29,851 bases of DNA from a virus. Below, in pieces: positions 14,196 through 22,321 of this stretch. Within the stretch, counting starts at the first letter, position 1. The number at the start of each line of letters is the position of its first letter. The translations under genes and the position numbers were made by a program. The stretch lies in IMG/VR virus record IMGVR_UViG_3300046656_000170, positions 1 through 29,851 of that record, one strand, 5' to 3'. The notes below the pieces were generated by a model. The model was not told the DNA's origin, did not search any database, and worked only from the letters and a program-made list of their open reading frames with translations.

Positions 14196-15323
14196 GTGGC
14201 TAGAGGGATTAAAGGTTCAGACGGGCTCATCATTGTTCGGCATCCTCGCACCGAGAGCCTGGACATGGGATGGCTGCGTGCCGTTACGAGCACGGCCTAT
14301 GACGCCAAAACGGGATTCGGCTGGTTCTCGGAAACGCAATCCTTCCGTCCTCCGACCTCCCTCCGCTATCGGTTTGATACCAACGATCAAAAGGAAGGCT
14401 GGATTGATGCCACACTGGAAAGCCCCAATAAATATCCAGCGATGGCGCAGCTTCTCAATTCCTTCCGCCATGTCCGCATTGCGTCCCTCTATCTGGACGG
14501 CGAGCGCAAACCCACTGATCCCGCGAGTGTGGGCGGCGGCTCCTCTGCACAGGCTGCCGCCTTTGATCCGACCTATTTGGGATGGGGCATCGACAGTCAG
14601 CGTCCGCAGCGCGCGCCGTATTGGCGCCTTACTGAATGGGATGTGGACTGGATTCGGTCTGATATTGAGGTTTTGGACCCGTCCACGCACGCCTGGTCTA
14701 TGGAGAGCGGGTGGGTCTACAAACGCAAAAGCGATCTCCCGATCTCCTGGACGCGCACGGGCTGGTTTGTCTCACTCTATCATGACGTCGCACGAGAATT
14801 TGATTGGACGGTTAATAGCCAGCGTGTGCCAGGTATTCGCTATTGGACGAGCCCCAGCCCCGCGACGGATTTCCTTACATCAGATGTTATCTCGGCGTTT
14901 AATCCGGCCCTGGAGGACCGTCAGATCGACAGTCAGCGTGTGCCGCATGCGCCGTACTGGACGAGCCAATGGTTTGGGAATGAGTGGGTCAATCCGGCCC
15001 TCCTCGCGCAAATTGCCTTTAATCCCGCGCAGGAGAATTGGCACATCCAAAGCGGCACCTATAAAAAGCGCGGGTGGTGGAGCGATCGACCACAAGAAGA
15101 TGCGTGGTTGGTGCCGAGTGCCGTCTTCGATAGGAAACTCTGGCCGGCCACGAAGGTGGATTCACAACGGCTCTGGCCCAAGGCCGTGGGCCGGTGGCAA
15201 CCGGATCTCGACAACGCCTGGCAGTTTACGAATCCCGTCGTGGTCAATTTGTTCAACGCCTCATTTGTCGCCTCCTCAAATCAATTGGACGATGCAGGCG
15301 GCTCACCGATAGGGAACCAATAG
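14196..15323 (+). CDS. W/DSQR repeat protein 2
   Basis: A 375-residue protein starting at GTG, with an ATG two bases earlier opening a rejected shadow frame. Six copies of a regular repeat are visible, with cores at 132-136 (IDSQR), 169-173 (MESGW), 206-210 (VNSQR), 244-248 (IDSQR), 284-288 (IQSGT) and 321-325 (VDSQR): periods 37, 37, 38, 40 and 37. Each unit reads roughly [FV]-[DN]-P ... W-x-[IV]-[DEN]-S-[QG]-R ... [AP]-YW ... W. Residues 1-125 contain earlier, less clear copies. The aromatic content is very high (many Trp). It is homologous to the protein at 12843-13661. Repeat solenoid or carbohydrate-binding array are both conceivable; no known family is recognised. Confidence 0.7.
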   Translation: MARGIKGSDGLIIVRHPRTESLDMGWLRAVTSTAYDAKTGFGWFSETQSFRPPTSLRYRFDTNDQKEGWIDATLESPNKYPAMAQLLNSFRHVRIASLYLDGERKPTDPASVGGGSSAQAAAFDPTYLGWGIDSQRPQRAPYWRLTEWDVDWIRSDIEVLDPSTHAWSMESGWVYKRKSDLPISWTRTGWFVSLYHDVAREFDWTVNSQRVPGIRYWTSPSPATDFLTSDVISAFNPALEDRQIDSQRVPHAPYWTSQWFGNEWVNPALLAQIAFNPAQENWHIQSGTYKKRGWWSDRPQEDAWLVPSAVFDRKLWPATKVDSQRLWPKAVGRWQPDLDNAWQFTNPVVVNLFNASFVASSNQLDDAGGSPIGNQ

Positions 15324-15324
15324 C

Positions 15325-16656
15325 ATGAGGAAAAACGTCTCAGGGCAAACCATCGGCGGGCAGATGGTGTCACGCATCGACGGCTCTCCCGTGATCACCG
15401 GGAATACGACCGTCTATGTCACAGGCGATGCGGGCACGCAGGCGGTCGGCTCAGTGGGCTCGGGCCTCTGTACGCATGAAGGCCAGGGATACTGGACCTA
15501 TACCCCCACGGCTGCCGAAACGAACTATACGCAAGTCACCTTTACCTTTGTCAATGCGTCGGCAGTCAATGCGAGTGTGCAGATTTATACAACGACGACC
15601 TCGGGACCCACCACAATGTCGTCGGCAACCACCTCGACGATTACCCAACTCACGACGTTCCGCGATCTCTACATGGACCTGCAGAACCGCGTGCGCGTGA
15701 CGACGGGCGTGGTGGCGACGGAGAACCAAGCGAAACGGTATATCAACATCGCTAATCAGGACTTCTATCTCGGATTCGATTACAAACTCCCGTGGGCGGA
15801 ACGTCGCGCGATCCTGCGCACCCATGCGCCCTATACCACCGGCACACTCAGTCTCTCGATTGGGGCGACAGCCATGACGGGCGCCTCCACGCTCTGGAAT
15901 ACCGCGAACGACTATGGCGAGTTCAACATGCGCGTGGGAGGAAAAGTTACGCTTGGGGGAGGACATGATATTTATCAAATTAGTTCCGTCACAAGCGATA
16001 CCATCTCGGCGATCAACGCCCGCTATGTTGGGTCGGCGGCCTTGAGTGCGGCGACCTATATCTATTTCGAGGATGAATATGCCCTCGCGAGCGACTTCCT
16101 GCGCCCGATCGATTTGCAATCCTTTACCGACGATTTCTCGATCCCGTTAATCGGACGGAGCGAATGGCGCAGGCGCTATCCCCGTCCCAACATTGCTGGG
16201 CGCCCGCGTGTGGCGTCGATTCTCGATCAGTCATTTAACGGCACGACCACGCCCGTGCGAAAGGTCACGTTCTATCCCTATCCGGATACGACCTATGTGA
16301 TTCCCTATTCCTACATTACCAGTGCGGTGATGGTCGCGACCGATGGCACGGAAGGCGTGAACATGAATGAGGACACCGATGAGCCGACGATGCCGCTGCG
16401 GTATCGGCATGCGCTCATCTTCCACGCGCTCACACACTGGTATCGGGACAAGAAGGACGATGCGCGTTCACAGGAAGCGAAGGCGGAATATACCGACATC
16501 ATGGGGCGCATTGTGAACGATCAGGAGATCGGCTCGCATGTGCAAGCGTCGATTCAGCCCAGGATGAACTTCTATACGCGCCAGGCCGTGCGGCCATATT
16601 CACGACGCGGGGGACGGCGGATGGATATCAATGGCGAATTTGATCGGATGAGATAG
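15325..16656 (+). CDS. Ig-like domain plus head-tail adaptor protein
   Basis: A 443-residue protein. Residues 1-92 are an Ig-like beta domain (VSGQTIGGQMVSRIDGSPV, then YWTYTPTAAETNYTQVTFTF). From about 110, FRDLYMDLQNRVRVTTGVVATENQAKRYINIANQ begins the helical adaptor core found in T7 gp11 / P22 gp4-like podovirus adaptors. The C-terminal helices (YRHALIFHALTHWYRDKKDDARSQEAKAEYTDIMGRI, spread over 360-400) match the usual adaptor end. It would form the dodecameric ring joining portal to nozzle; the Ig domain is an extra surface module. It is followed in order by the nozzle protein, as in podoviruses. The ribosome site is weak, so coupling to the upstream gene (one-base spacing) may drive translation. 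Confidence 0.7.
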   Translation: MRKNVSGQTIGGQMVSRIDGSPVITGNTTVYVTGDAGTQAVGSVGSGLCTHEGQGYWTYTPTAAETNYTQVTFTFVNASAVNASVQIYTTTTSGPTTMSSATTSTITQLTTFRDLYMDLQNRVRVTTGVVATENQAKRYINIANQDFYLGFDYKLPWAERRAILRTHAPYTTGTLSLSIGATAMTGASTLWNTANDYGEFNMRVGGKVTLGGGHDIYQISSVTSDTISAINARYVGSAALSAATYIYFEDEYALASDFLRPIDLQSFTDDFSIPLIGRSEWRRRYPRPNIAGRPRVASILDQSFNGTTTPVRKVTFYPYPDTTYVIPYSYITSAVMVATDGTEGVNMNEDTDEPTMPLRYRHALIFHALTHWYRDKKDDARSQEAKAEYTDIMGRIVNDQEIGSHVQASIQPRMNFYTRQAVRPYSRRGGRRMDINGEFDRMR

Positions 16657-16658
16657 CA

Positions 16659-16820
16659 ATGAATCTGCGATACATTCCAATGAGAAACGGGCAGCGCGTG
16701 CAGTGTTCGCACTGCATGAAATTAACAGAGCGGGCCTATGCTGACGATGACGACAAGGGGGCCTATGTGTGCCCCTACTGCGCTCCGATTGCGAACATAA
16801 CCGAGATTTCTAATGTCTGA
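16659..16820 (+). CDS. Zinc-ribbon microprotein (53 aa)
   Basis: The ATG lies two bases after the adaptor stop and the product has 53 residues. Cysteines at 16/19 (CSHC) and 38/41 (CPYC), with 18 residues between the pairs including an acidic DDDDK run, form a compact four-cysteine zinc ribbon. The stop overlaps the next gene by 8 bases. It closely resembles rubredoxin-like or ribbon microproteins found in phage genomes. Function unknown, probably a metal-stabilised structural or nucleic-acid-binding knuckle. Confidence 0.7.
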   Translation: MNLRYIPMRNGQRVQCSHCMKLTERAYADDDDKGAYVCPYCAPIANITEISNV

Positions 16821-17241
16821 AGGATTGGGATTGGCTGAAGCCATGCCTGGAGAACAACAGGGAGTTGGATTGTCCTCCATGGCTCCCATTGACTTGGCTC
16901 ATTCGCAGTTGAATCTGACACCAGAGGAACGCGGCCTCTATGAACGTCATCTGGCCAATTTGAATGGACCAGGGAAAGTCATGCACCCAGATGGGTCGAT
17001 CAGCACCCTTTACCAAATGAGCGTGTCGGGACCGGAGAACAAAATCTATAACATCCCGTCCGTCTACAATGGGAAAATCGTAGAGCCACAACAGGCGATT
17101 GCCAACGCGGAACGGCAAGGCTGGCACACCTTTCCTGCCTATCCTGATTCCGCAACAGCAGAAGCTCGCTATCAGCAAATGCACGAGTTTATGGATCAGG
17201 ACGTGGGGAACTATTTACAGGGACTCAAGAAGAAACGCTAA
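16813..17241 (+). CDS. Conserved phage protein of unknown function (IPSVYNGK motif)
   Basis: A 142-residue protein. Residues 30-110 read LNLTPEERGLYERHLANL, DGSISTLYQMSV, YNIPSVYNGKIVEPQQAIA and FPAYPDSATAEARYQQMHEF in separate blocks. This is a recurring phage sequence ('STLYQ...YNIPTVYNGK...QAI...FP.Y.....AEARYQ.MH.YM'), found near structural or muralytic genes but of no defined function. The stop overlaps the nozzle gene (TAATG). It may be a small virion or assembly component. Confidence 0.7.
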   Translation: MSEGLGLAEAMPGEQQGVGLSSMAPIDLAHSQLNLTPEERGLYERHLANLNGPGKVMHPDGSISTLYQMSVSGPENKIYNIPSVYNGKIVEPQQAIANAERQGWHTFPAYPDSATAEARYQQMHEFMDQDVGNYLQGLKKKR

Positions 17242-18842
17242 TGGCCTCCTCAGACCTGAAATGGGTGATGCACAAGTTTAAGGGCGGCTGGGGGACCGAC
17301 TTTGGCCCGACGCTCTATGGCGGGCCAGGGCCTGACGGCGTCATGGCGCTCACCTATCTGACCGATGCCAAGAATATCGTCTATGAATTGAACGGTGGGC
17401 CGCATACGATGCACGGCACGGCGAAGATGAACGCGACGACGCTCGGGACGTCCTCGACGGTCACGGGCCTCTACGATTTCTGGCGTCAGGGATCTATCGG
17501 CTCGCCCTCGCAGCGCGTGGTTGCGCATGTCGATAGTCGGTTTGTCGAAGCCTCCATCTCAGATGGGATCTTCAGCACTATCGGCACCGCCCTCACGGTG
17601 GGCGCCCATCCGTCTTATGCGACGTTCGACGACCTCTTGATTATTGCCAGCGATGCCGCTGCAGACCCGCCGACCTCGTGGGACCAGACTACCTATCAAG
17701 CCCTACTCGGGTCGCCGCCGAACTTCGCCTTTTCGTGCAATCATAAGAATCGCCAATGGGCAGCCGGCGATCGGGCGAATCCATCGCGCCTCTACTATAG
17801 CGACAACCTCGACCCGGAAAGCTGGACTGGCGTGACCAGCGGGAGTCTGGATATCGATCCCTCGGATGGCGATGCCATTGTCGGCCTCGCGAGCTTTAAG
17901 GATCAACTCTGGGTCTTTAAGGGACCATACAAGGGGAGTATCCATCGCGTCAGCGGGTCCTCCCCAGCGGACTTTAGCCGCGCCGTCTTTATTCGTGGGA
18001 TCACCGCCGCCTATCAAAACGTCATTTTCACACTCCCGAACGATCTCGGATTCATCAGCCCACGCGGGACCGTTCACTCCTTGGTAGCCACGCAGAACTT
18101 TGGCGATTACGAACAATCGACACTCTCGTTCCCGATCAACCGCTATCTGCGGAACTTCCTCGCCAACGACACTTATAAGCAATGGTGGGCCGTCGAGGAT
18201 AATCTGAACGGCATGGTCTATATCGCGGTGACGCCCACAGGCGAAACGCGGAACACCCAACTCCTCATGCTGGACTATCGCTTTCTGGGATTAGGTGAAC
18301 CGTTCGTGCGGTGGGCGCAATGGGACAGCTTTGGGGCAGACGCCTTGGCCTATGTGATCGATACGGGCAATCGCCCGATCCCGTTCTTTGGCATGAATGA
18401 CGGCTTTATCTATAAAGGCGGGCAGGCCGATCGCACGCACAACGGCAACAGCATTACGCCGCTCGTCACGACGCCCTATCTCAACTATGGCTCGAACCAC
18501 GAACTGAAGACCATTTATGCCGTGGGCATTGAACTGGCGCCGAAGAATGCGAACACCTTTACGCTGCGCTGGACGCGAGATGGGCAAGTGCAGAACAGCG
18601 AAGACGGCTTTACGCAAGGCGGGAGCCATTTGCTCGGTCCCTGGCCGGTCGATGTCTTTGTGCTGGATACGAGCGTCTTTGGGGGCACGCGCTACCTGAA
18701 CCGCTTTATGGAACTCGAAGAGGGCGGCGATTTTCAATCGATCCAATATCAGGTGACCGATACCCGTAATCATAGCGAGTTAGAAATCCATGGCTTGACC
18801 GCCTCGATTATGGGGGCCGGCGTGAGTACGGAGAACGCATGA
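17241..18842 (+). CDS. Tail nozzle/stabilisation protein (P22 gp10-like beta-propeller)
   Basis: A 533-residue protein with the pattern of podovirus tail-stabilisation proteins: a propeller of repeated beta blades (SQRVVAHVDSRF, FDDLLIIASD, NPSRLYYSDNLDPESWTG, DGDAIVGLASFKDQLWVFKG, NDLGFISPRGTVHSLV, YRFLGLGEPFVRWAQWDSFG). The 'NPSRLYYSDNLDPESW ... DGDAIVGLASFKDQLWVFK' arrangement is typical of the family. A C-terminal beta region (450-520) follows. It should attach beneath the adaptor and form the tail tube nozzle. It follows the adaptor, as in P22-like order, and overlaps the next gene by ATGA. Confidence 0.8.
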   Translation: MASSDLKWVMHKFKGGWGTDFGPTLYGGPGPDGVMALTYLTDAKNIVYELNGGPHTMHGTAKMNATTLGTSSTVTGLYDFWRQGSIGSPSQRVVAHVDSRFVEASISDGIFSTIGTALTVGAHPSYATFDDLLIIASDAAADPPTSWDQTTYQALLGSPPNFAFSCNHKNRQWAAGDRANPSRLYYSDNLDPESWTGVTSGSLDIDPSDGDAIVGLASFKDQLWVFKGPYKGSIHRVSGSSPADFSRAVFIRGITAAYQNVIFTLPNDLGFISPRGTVHSLVATQNFGDYEQSTLSFPINRYLRNFLANDTYKQWWAVEDNLNGMVYIAVTPTGETRNTQLLMLDYRFLGLGEPFVRWAQWDSFGADALAYVIDTGNRPIPFFGMNDGFIYKGGQADRTHNGNSITPLVTTPYLNYGSNHELKTIYAVGIELAPKNANTFTLRWTRDGQVQNSEDGFTQGGSHLLGPWPVDVFVLDTSVFGGTRYLNRFMELEEGGDFQSIQYQVTDTRNHSELEIHGLTASIMGAGVSTENA

Positions 18843-19276
18843 GTCTCGCTCGGCTCAAGAATTGGGTCTTAGGGGAAACGCTGAATGCGGCGGATTTGAA
18901 CGCGGAGTTCAATCATATTCTGAATAATCCCATGTCGCTGATCTCGCCCATCACGAATACCGTAGATATGGATGGGAACATTCTGAAGGATGCTGCCTTT
19001 ACGAATACGCCAGTCATCTTTACTGATGGCGATACGACCCCCTCGGTGGCCGGGGGCACCGTCTTTAAGACGGCGAATACGACCGGGACGATCATCTCGG
19101 CGCTGGATGCGGGGAACGATGGGCAAATCATTTGGGTCATTATCAACGATACGCATACGACCGTGGATTTTACGGGCACGACCTTGATCGGACATGGGGG
19201 CGTCGATTGGACGCCGACGACGGGCGACAGCTTTCAAGCAGTCTTTGTGAATCCCAACTGGTACTGCAGGATCTGA
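18839..19276 (+). CDS. Short tail-fibre-like protein with shared anchor domain
   Basis: A 145-residue protein. Residues 1-45 (ARLKNWVLGETLNAADLNAEF, NHILNNPMSLISPI) are an N-terminal tail-attachment segment common in phage fibres, and the same segment opens the next gene. The rest is a small beta-rich domain with Asp/Thr repeats (GDTTPSVAGGTVF, GTIISALDAGNDGQ, WTPTTGDSFQAVF). It overlaps the nozzle gene by ATGA, consistent with attachment to the nozzle. It lacks a collar or a receptor-binding tip, so it may be an anchor or an alternative fibre. Confidence 0.7.
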   Translation: MSLARLKNWVLGETLNAADLNAEFNHILNNPMSLISPITNTVDMDGNILKDAAFTNTPVIFTDGDTTPSVAGGTVFKTANTTGTIISALDAGNDGQIIWVIINDTHTTVDFTGTTLIGHGGVDWTPTTGDSFQAVFVNPNWYCRI

Positions 19277-19277
19277 G

Positions 19278-20636
19278 ATGCCGATTGCACGGGTCAAAAA
19301 CTGGGTCGCTGGCGACGAACTCGACGCGCAGGACCTCAACAACGAGTTCAATAATCTCTGCGACAGTGTGGTGATTGAACCCTTCGTCGCGACGCAATCG
19401 GTGGACCTCAACGGCAAATTGCTGATTCTGGATGAGAACGGCGATACGCTCCTCGATGCCAGCGTCGATAATACGATTGATATCACGATCGGTGGGGCCG
19501 ACGATTTTCGCTTCACCGCCAATACGTTCACGGCGTTATCGGGCTCCTCGATCGTCGTCGAGGCAGGGAATGTCACGGTCTCAAGCGGCGATGTCGTGGC
19601 GACGGCAGGACGGGTGCTGGAATCGAAGGGCACCGATGTGGCATCAGCCACGACGATTACGGTGCCGACCGATGGGAACGTCTTTGATATTACCGGAGAG
19701 GTGACCATTGCCGCCTTCTCGACCACACAGGCCGGTGCCCAATTCATCGTGCGGTTTACGACGTTGGTGGGCTTGAATATTACGCATAATGCCACGTCCA
19801 TGATTGCGCCCTGGGGGCGCGACTATCGGGTGGTGCCAGGAGAAATCCTCTGCTTCCTCTCACTGGGGACGGGAAACTATACCTTCTGGTCGATGAATGG
19901 GCCGAAGGAACGGGTGGGAGTGACGATTGAAGCGAACGTCGCCACGGCCCCGGCAGGCTATCTCAATGAAGATGGCATCGCGGTCTCGCGCACCACCTAT
20001 TCAGGACTCTATGCGGAAATCGGCACGACGTTTGGTAGTGGGGATGGGTCCACCACGTTCAATACGCCCAAATCGCCAGGTCGAGCGGCCATCAATCAAG
20101 GCGCGGGGCAGGTCTCCGTGTCCTGTCTCTTCTCGTCCGTCTCTGTGGCCGGCGACACGTTTACCGTGGCCTCTCAGTATTCGCTCTACACCGGACGGTC
20201 GGTGGTGCTCTCCACGACAGGGACCGCACCAGGAAATCTCACGGCTGGGAATACGTACTATATTATCCGTGACTCGGATACGCTGCTTGAACTCGCCACG
20301 TCCGAAGTGAATGCCAGGGCTGGCACCCAAGTGAACATTAGTTCGCAGGGGACTGGGACGCATACCTTGACCGCGAACGCCTTTGCGGCGCATAGCTTAG
20401 GCGCCGTTCTTGGAGAAGAAGACCATTTGCAGTTGGAGACTGAAATTGGCCCGCATGACCATGATCTGACCATCTTTACGTCCCCGACCAGCGGCACAGG
20501 TACCACCTGTCTTGGAGCCAATGCGGTGCTTGATAGCGATCCCACAAACGTCGATGTCATGGTAAATGCAGGCGGGGGCATCGCAATGCCCATTCAGGGT
20601 CCTGTGATTGTGAAAGCCAAATATATCCGGTTTTAA
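19278..20636 (+). CDS. Tail fibre with anchor and tail-collar domain
   Basis: A 452-residue protein. Residues 1-45 (ARVKNWVAGDELDAQDLNNEF) are homologous to the start of the preceding protein and form the anchor. Residues 50-210 are a beta shaft. The tail-collar motif runs at about 224-272 (PAGYLNEDGIAVSRTTY, FGSGDGSTTFNTP). The C-terminal collar half follows near 375-400 (LGEEDHLQLETEIGPHDHDL), resembling the 'GEExHxLTxxEMPxHxH' motif with a His cluster. Between the halves (about 275-365) sits an extra domain (SVAGDTFTVASQYSL, TYYIIRDSDTLLEL). It should bind the host surface; which receptor is unknown. Confidence 0.8.
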   Translation: MPIARVKNWVAGDELDAQDLNNEFNNLCDSVVIEPFVATQSVDLNGKLLILDENGDTLLDASVDNTIDITIGGADDFRFTANTFTALSGSSIVVEAGNVTVSSGDVVATAGRVLESKGTDVASATTITVPTDGNVFDITGEVTIAAFSTTQAGAQFIVRFTTLVGLNITHNATSMIAPWGRDYRVVPGEILCFLSLGTGNYTFWSMNGPKERVGVTIEANVATAPAGYLNEDGIAVSRTTYSGLYAEIGTTFGSGDGSTTFNTPKSPGRAAINQGAGQVSVSCLFSSVSVAGDTFTVASQYSLYTGRSVVLSTTGTAPGNLTAGNTYYIIRDSDTLLELATSEVNARAGTQVNISSQGTGTHTLTANAFAAHSLGAVLGEEDHLQLETEIGPHDHDLTIFTSPTSGTGTTCLGANAVLDSDPTNVDVMVNAGGGIAMPIQGPVIVKAKYIRF

Positions 20637-20638
20637 TC

Positions 20639-21127
20639 ATGACGTGGACACCAGAATATCTCAGATTGATGGAAGGATGGCTCAAGGGCCATGCGGAGGC
20701 AATCGCCTTTATTCATATGGCCTTTACCATCGCGCATACCTGTGACGATCTGACCGATCGGGATCAGACGGTGGAGACGGCGACGATGCAGCAGGCGTTC
20801 TGGATGGCCCTGATCGACTTGCCGCGCAATCGGTTCTACGTGGAACATTTCGCCTTACTGAACGGCACGCTCCAGACGGCCTTTCTCAACTGGCAGATTG
20901 CGAATCAATTGGAGCAGCTCGACGACCGGACTGCGAAAGCCGTGGCGTTTGTGTTGCGCTCCTCCTATACGGATCTCGTCACGCTCTGCGCCTGGATTCT
21001 CGGGGGAACCGACTGGGCCGTGCAGGTCGGGATCGAGTCACGACTTCATGCCAGCCAAGAAGGGTTTGACCTCTATCAATCACGACTCACGAACGAACGA
21101 CGGACCCCCTACGTCGTGGGAGGATAA
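20639..21127 (+). CDS. Helical phage protein of unknown function
   Basis: A 162-residue, mainly helical protein: AEAIAFIHMAFTIAHTCDDLTDRDQTV near the start, then FWMALIDLPRNRFYVEHF, LQTAFLNWQIANQLE and VAFVLRSSYTDLVTLCAWILGG in separate helices, ending SRLHASQEGFDLYQSRL. This helical arrangement with a conserved H-x-x-D-D and LIDLP recurs in tailed-phage proteins that lie between fibre and internal-protein genes; its function is not established. It has no signal peptide. A buried metal or active site (His/Asp) is possible but unproven. Confidence 0.65.
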   Translation: MTWTPEYLRLMEGWLKGHAEAIAFIHMAFTIAHTCDDLTDRDQTVETATMQQAFWMALIDLPRNRFYVEHFALLNGTLQTAFLNWQIANQLEQLDDRTAKAVAFVLRSSYTDLVTLCAWILGGTDWAVQVGIESRLHASQEGFDLYQSRLTNERRTPYVVGG

Positions 21128-21129
21128 GG

Positions 21130-21894
21130 ATGGGATGCGGATCATCGGAACAAAGCGGATCGAGCAGTTCGACGCAGGACATGACGCAGCAGACGACGTT
21201 TGCCAAGCGCACCCCCGCCGAGCAGGCCATTCTCGACCAACTCTCGGGCTTGGGCACCTCGCAGCGTGACGCGCTTATGCAGCAGATTCAATCGCTCACG
21301 AGTGGAGCGTCACCCTATGCCCTGTCTCCAGCAGACCAGCAGCAACTCGATCAATCCTACGGCTCGGCCCAACAGCAACTGAACTTGCAAAATAAGGACT
21401 ATGCCGATTTCCTCTCAGGCTCACGCGGCATGCGGATGAGTGATACGCCGATCTCCTCTCAAGCCTTTCAGCGGCAAGCGTTGGGGCAAGCGGATCTCTT
21501 GAGCAATAAGGCGAATATGGGGCTCAATCTCGGCATGGGGGCGAGCCAGTATCGGATGAACTCCGCGCTGGGTCTCGCCAACTCGCTGCCACAAGGATTA
21601 GTCGCCGCCTTCAATCCGCAGTTCCAAGAGCGTTTGGCTGGAGGCACGCAAAGTATGCACGGAACATCGTCGAGTACCTCAAATCAAGTGAATACCCCAT
21701 CGCTCATGTCTCAGATAGGACAAGGGATTGGGATTGCGGGGCAATTGGGGGCGATGGCGATGCCGTTCCTAGCGCCTGGGGTGGGGTCATTAGGAGCAGG
21801 GGCTGGCGCTGGAGCGAGTATGGGAGGCGCAAGTGGATTAGAGGGATTGACGAATCATATTAGTGCAGCCGGGTCATTTGGTCCAGGCTGGTAA
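21130..21894 (+). CDS. Putative internal virion/ejection protein (254 aa)
   Basis: A 254-residue protein. Residues 1-20 are a Ser-rich start (MGCGSSEQSGSSSSTQ, no lipobox). Residues 25-170 are Gln/Ala-rich helices (QQLDQSYGSAQQQLNLQ, FQRQALGQADLLSNKANM). Residues 190-245 are Gly/Ala-rich and hydrophobic (GIGIAGQLGAMAMPFLAPG, GAGAGAGASMGG), a likely membrane-active segment. Such layouts are typical of internal core proteins ejected with DNA in podoviruses. It stops five bases short of a gene on the opposite strand. Assignment is inferred from position and composition. Confidence 0.6.
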   Translation: MGCGSSEQSGSSSSTQDMTQQTTFAKRTPAEQAILDQLSGLGTSQRDALMQQIQSLTSGASPYALSPADQQQLDQSYGSAQQQLNLQNKDYADFLSGSRGMRMSDTPISSQAFQRQALGQADLLSNKANMGLNLGMGASQYRMNSALGLANSLPQGLVAAFNPQFQERLAGGTQSMHGTSSSTSNQVNTPSLMSQIGQGIGIAGQLGAMAMPFLAPGVGSLGAGAGAGASMGGASGLEGLTNHISAAGSFGPGW

Positions 21895-21898
21895 AGCG

Positions 21899-22252
21899 TT
21901 ATCTCTGCTGCGGAGGATTATTAAAGAATTGGTTATACCGCTCCCAGGTCGGTCCTCGATAGCCCAGTGGCCCAAATTGGTCCGGTTGACCGATCGTGGA
22001 GTATTGGGTCGCGCCAAGATTATACATCTGGACCATGGGGACTGTGCCGCTACCGCCTCGCATGCTTCGGCATCCGTCCGACGTGGCCCAGCGAATGACC
22101 GCCTCGGACGAGCTTTGGCTGGCGATGGCCGCACACTGCCGTTCAGACGCTCTCTGTGCGAGGATTTGCATGCCTTCATAGGAATAGTAGGCCGGCCCTT
22201 GGCCATAGCAACCAGCGAGAATGAGAATGGCGATGAGGAGTAATGGTCTCAT
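21899..22252 (-). CDS. Lipoprotein, moron-like gene on reverse strand
   Basis: A 117-residue protein with a lipobox signal: a basic MR start, a hydrophobic stretch (LLLIAILIL) and LAGC with Cys15 as the lipid site, followed by Tyr, which is not an inner-membrane retention signal, so outer-membrane location is likely. The mature 103 residues contain three further Cys and end in a Pro/Gln/Asn-rich tail (NNPPQQR). It is the only leftward gene inside the rightward late cluster, with its own promoter and a strong GGAGGT ribosome site. Possible roles: superinfection-exclusion lipoprotein, outer spanin, or host-modifying moron. It is separated from its + strand neighbours by only 4 and 69 bases. Confidence 0.75.
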   Translation of the reverse strand: MRPLLLIAILILAGCYGQGPAYYSYEGMQILAQRASERQCAAIASQSSSEAVIRWATSDGCRSMRGGSGTVPMVQMYNLGATQYSTIGQPDQFGPLGYRGPTWERYNQFFNNPPQQR

Positions 22253-22257
22253 GGGGC

Positions 22258-22303
22258 ACCTCCGATCTAATGATAGGATAGGGCTGAATTACCTCAATGT
22301 CAA
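22258..22303 (-). promoter_or_regulatory. Sigma70-like promoter and ribosome site for the lipoprotein gene
   Basis: On the minus strand, a perfect TTGACA -35 (22303-22298) is followed after 17 bases by TATCCT (22280-22275, 4 of 6 matches to TATAAT) and a predicted start near 22268. GGAGGT (22263-22258) sits 5 bases before the ATG at 22252. The leader would be only about 16 bases. No comparable promoter was seen on the plus strand in this gap. Confidence 0.7.
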
Positions 22304-22321
22304 CCCCTACGAAAGAATCAT

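Noticed and set aside
14194-15312. ATG-initiated overlapping frame of 372 codons
   Set aside because: Shadow composition (Arg, Pro, Ser, Trp scattered); the GTG frame has regular repeats.
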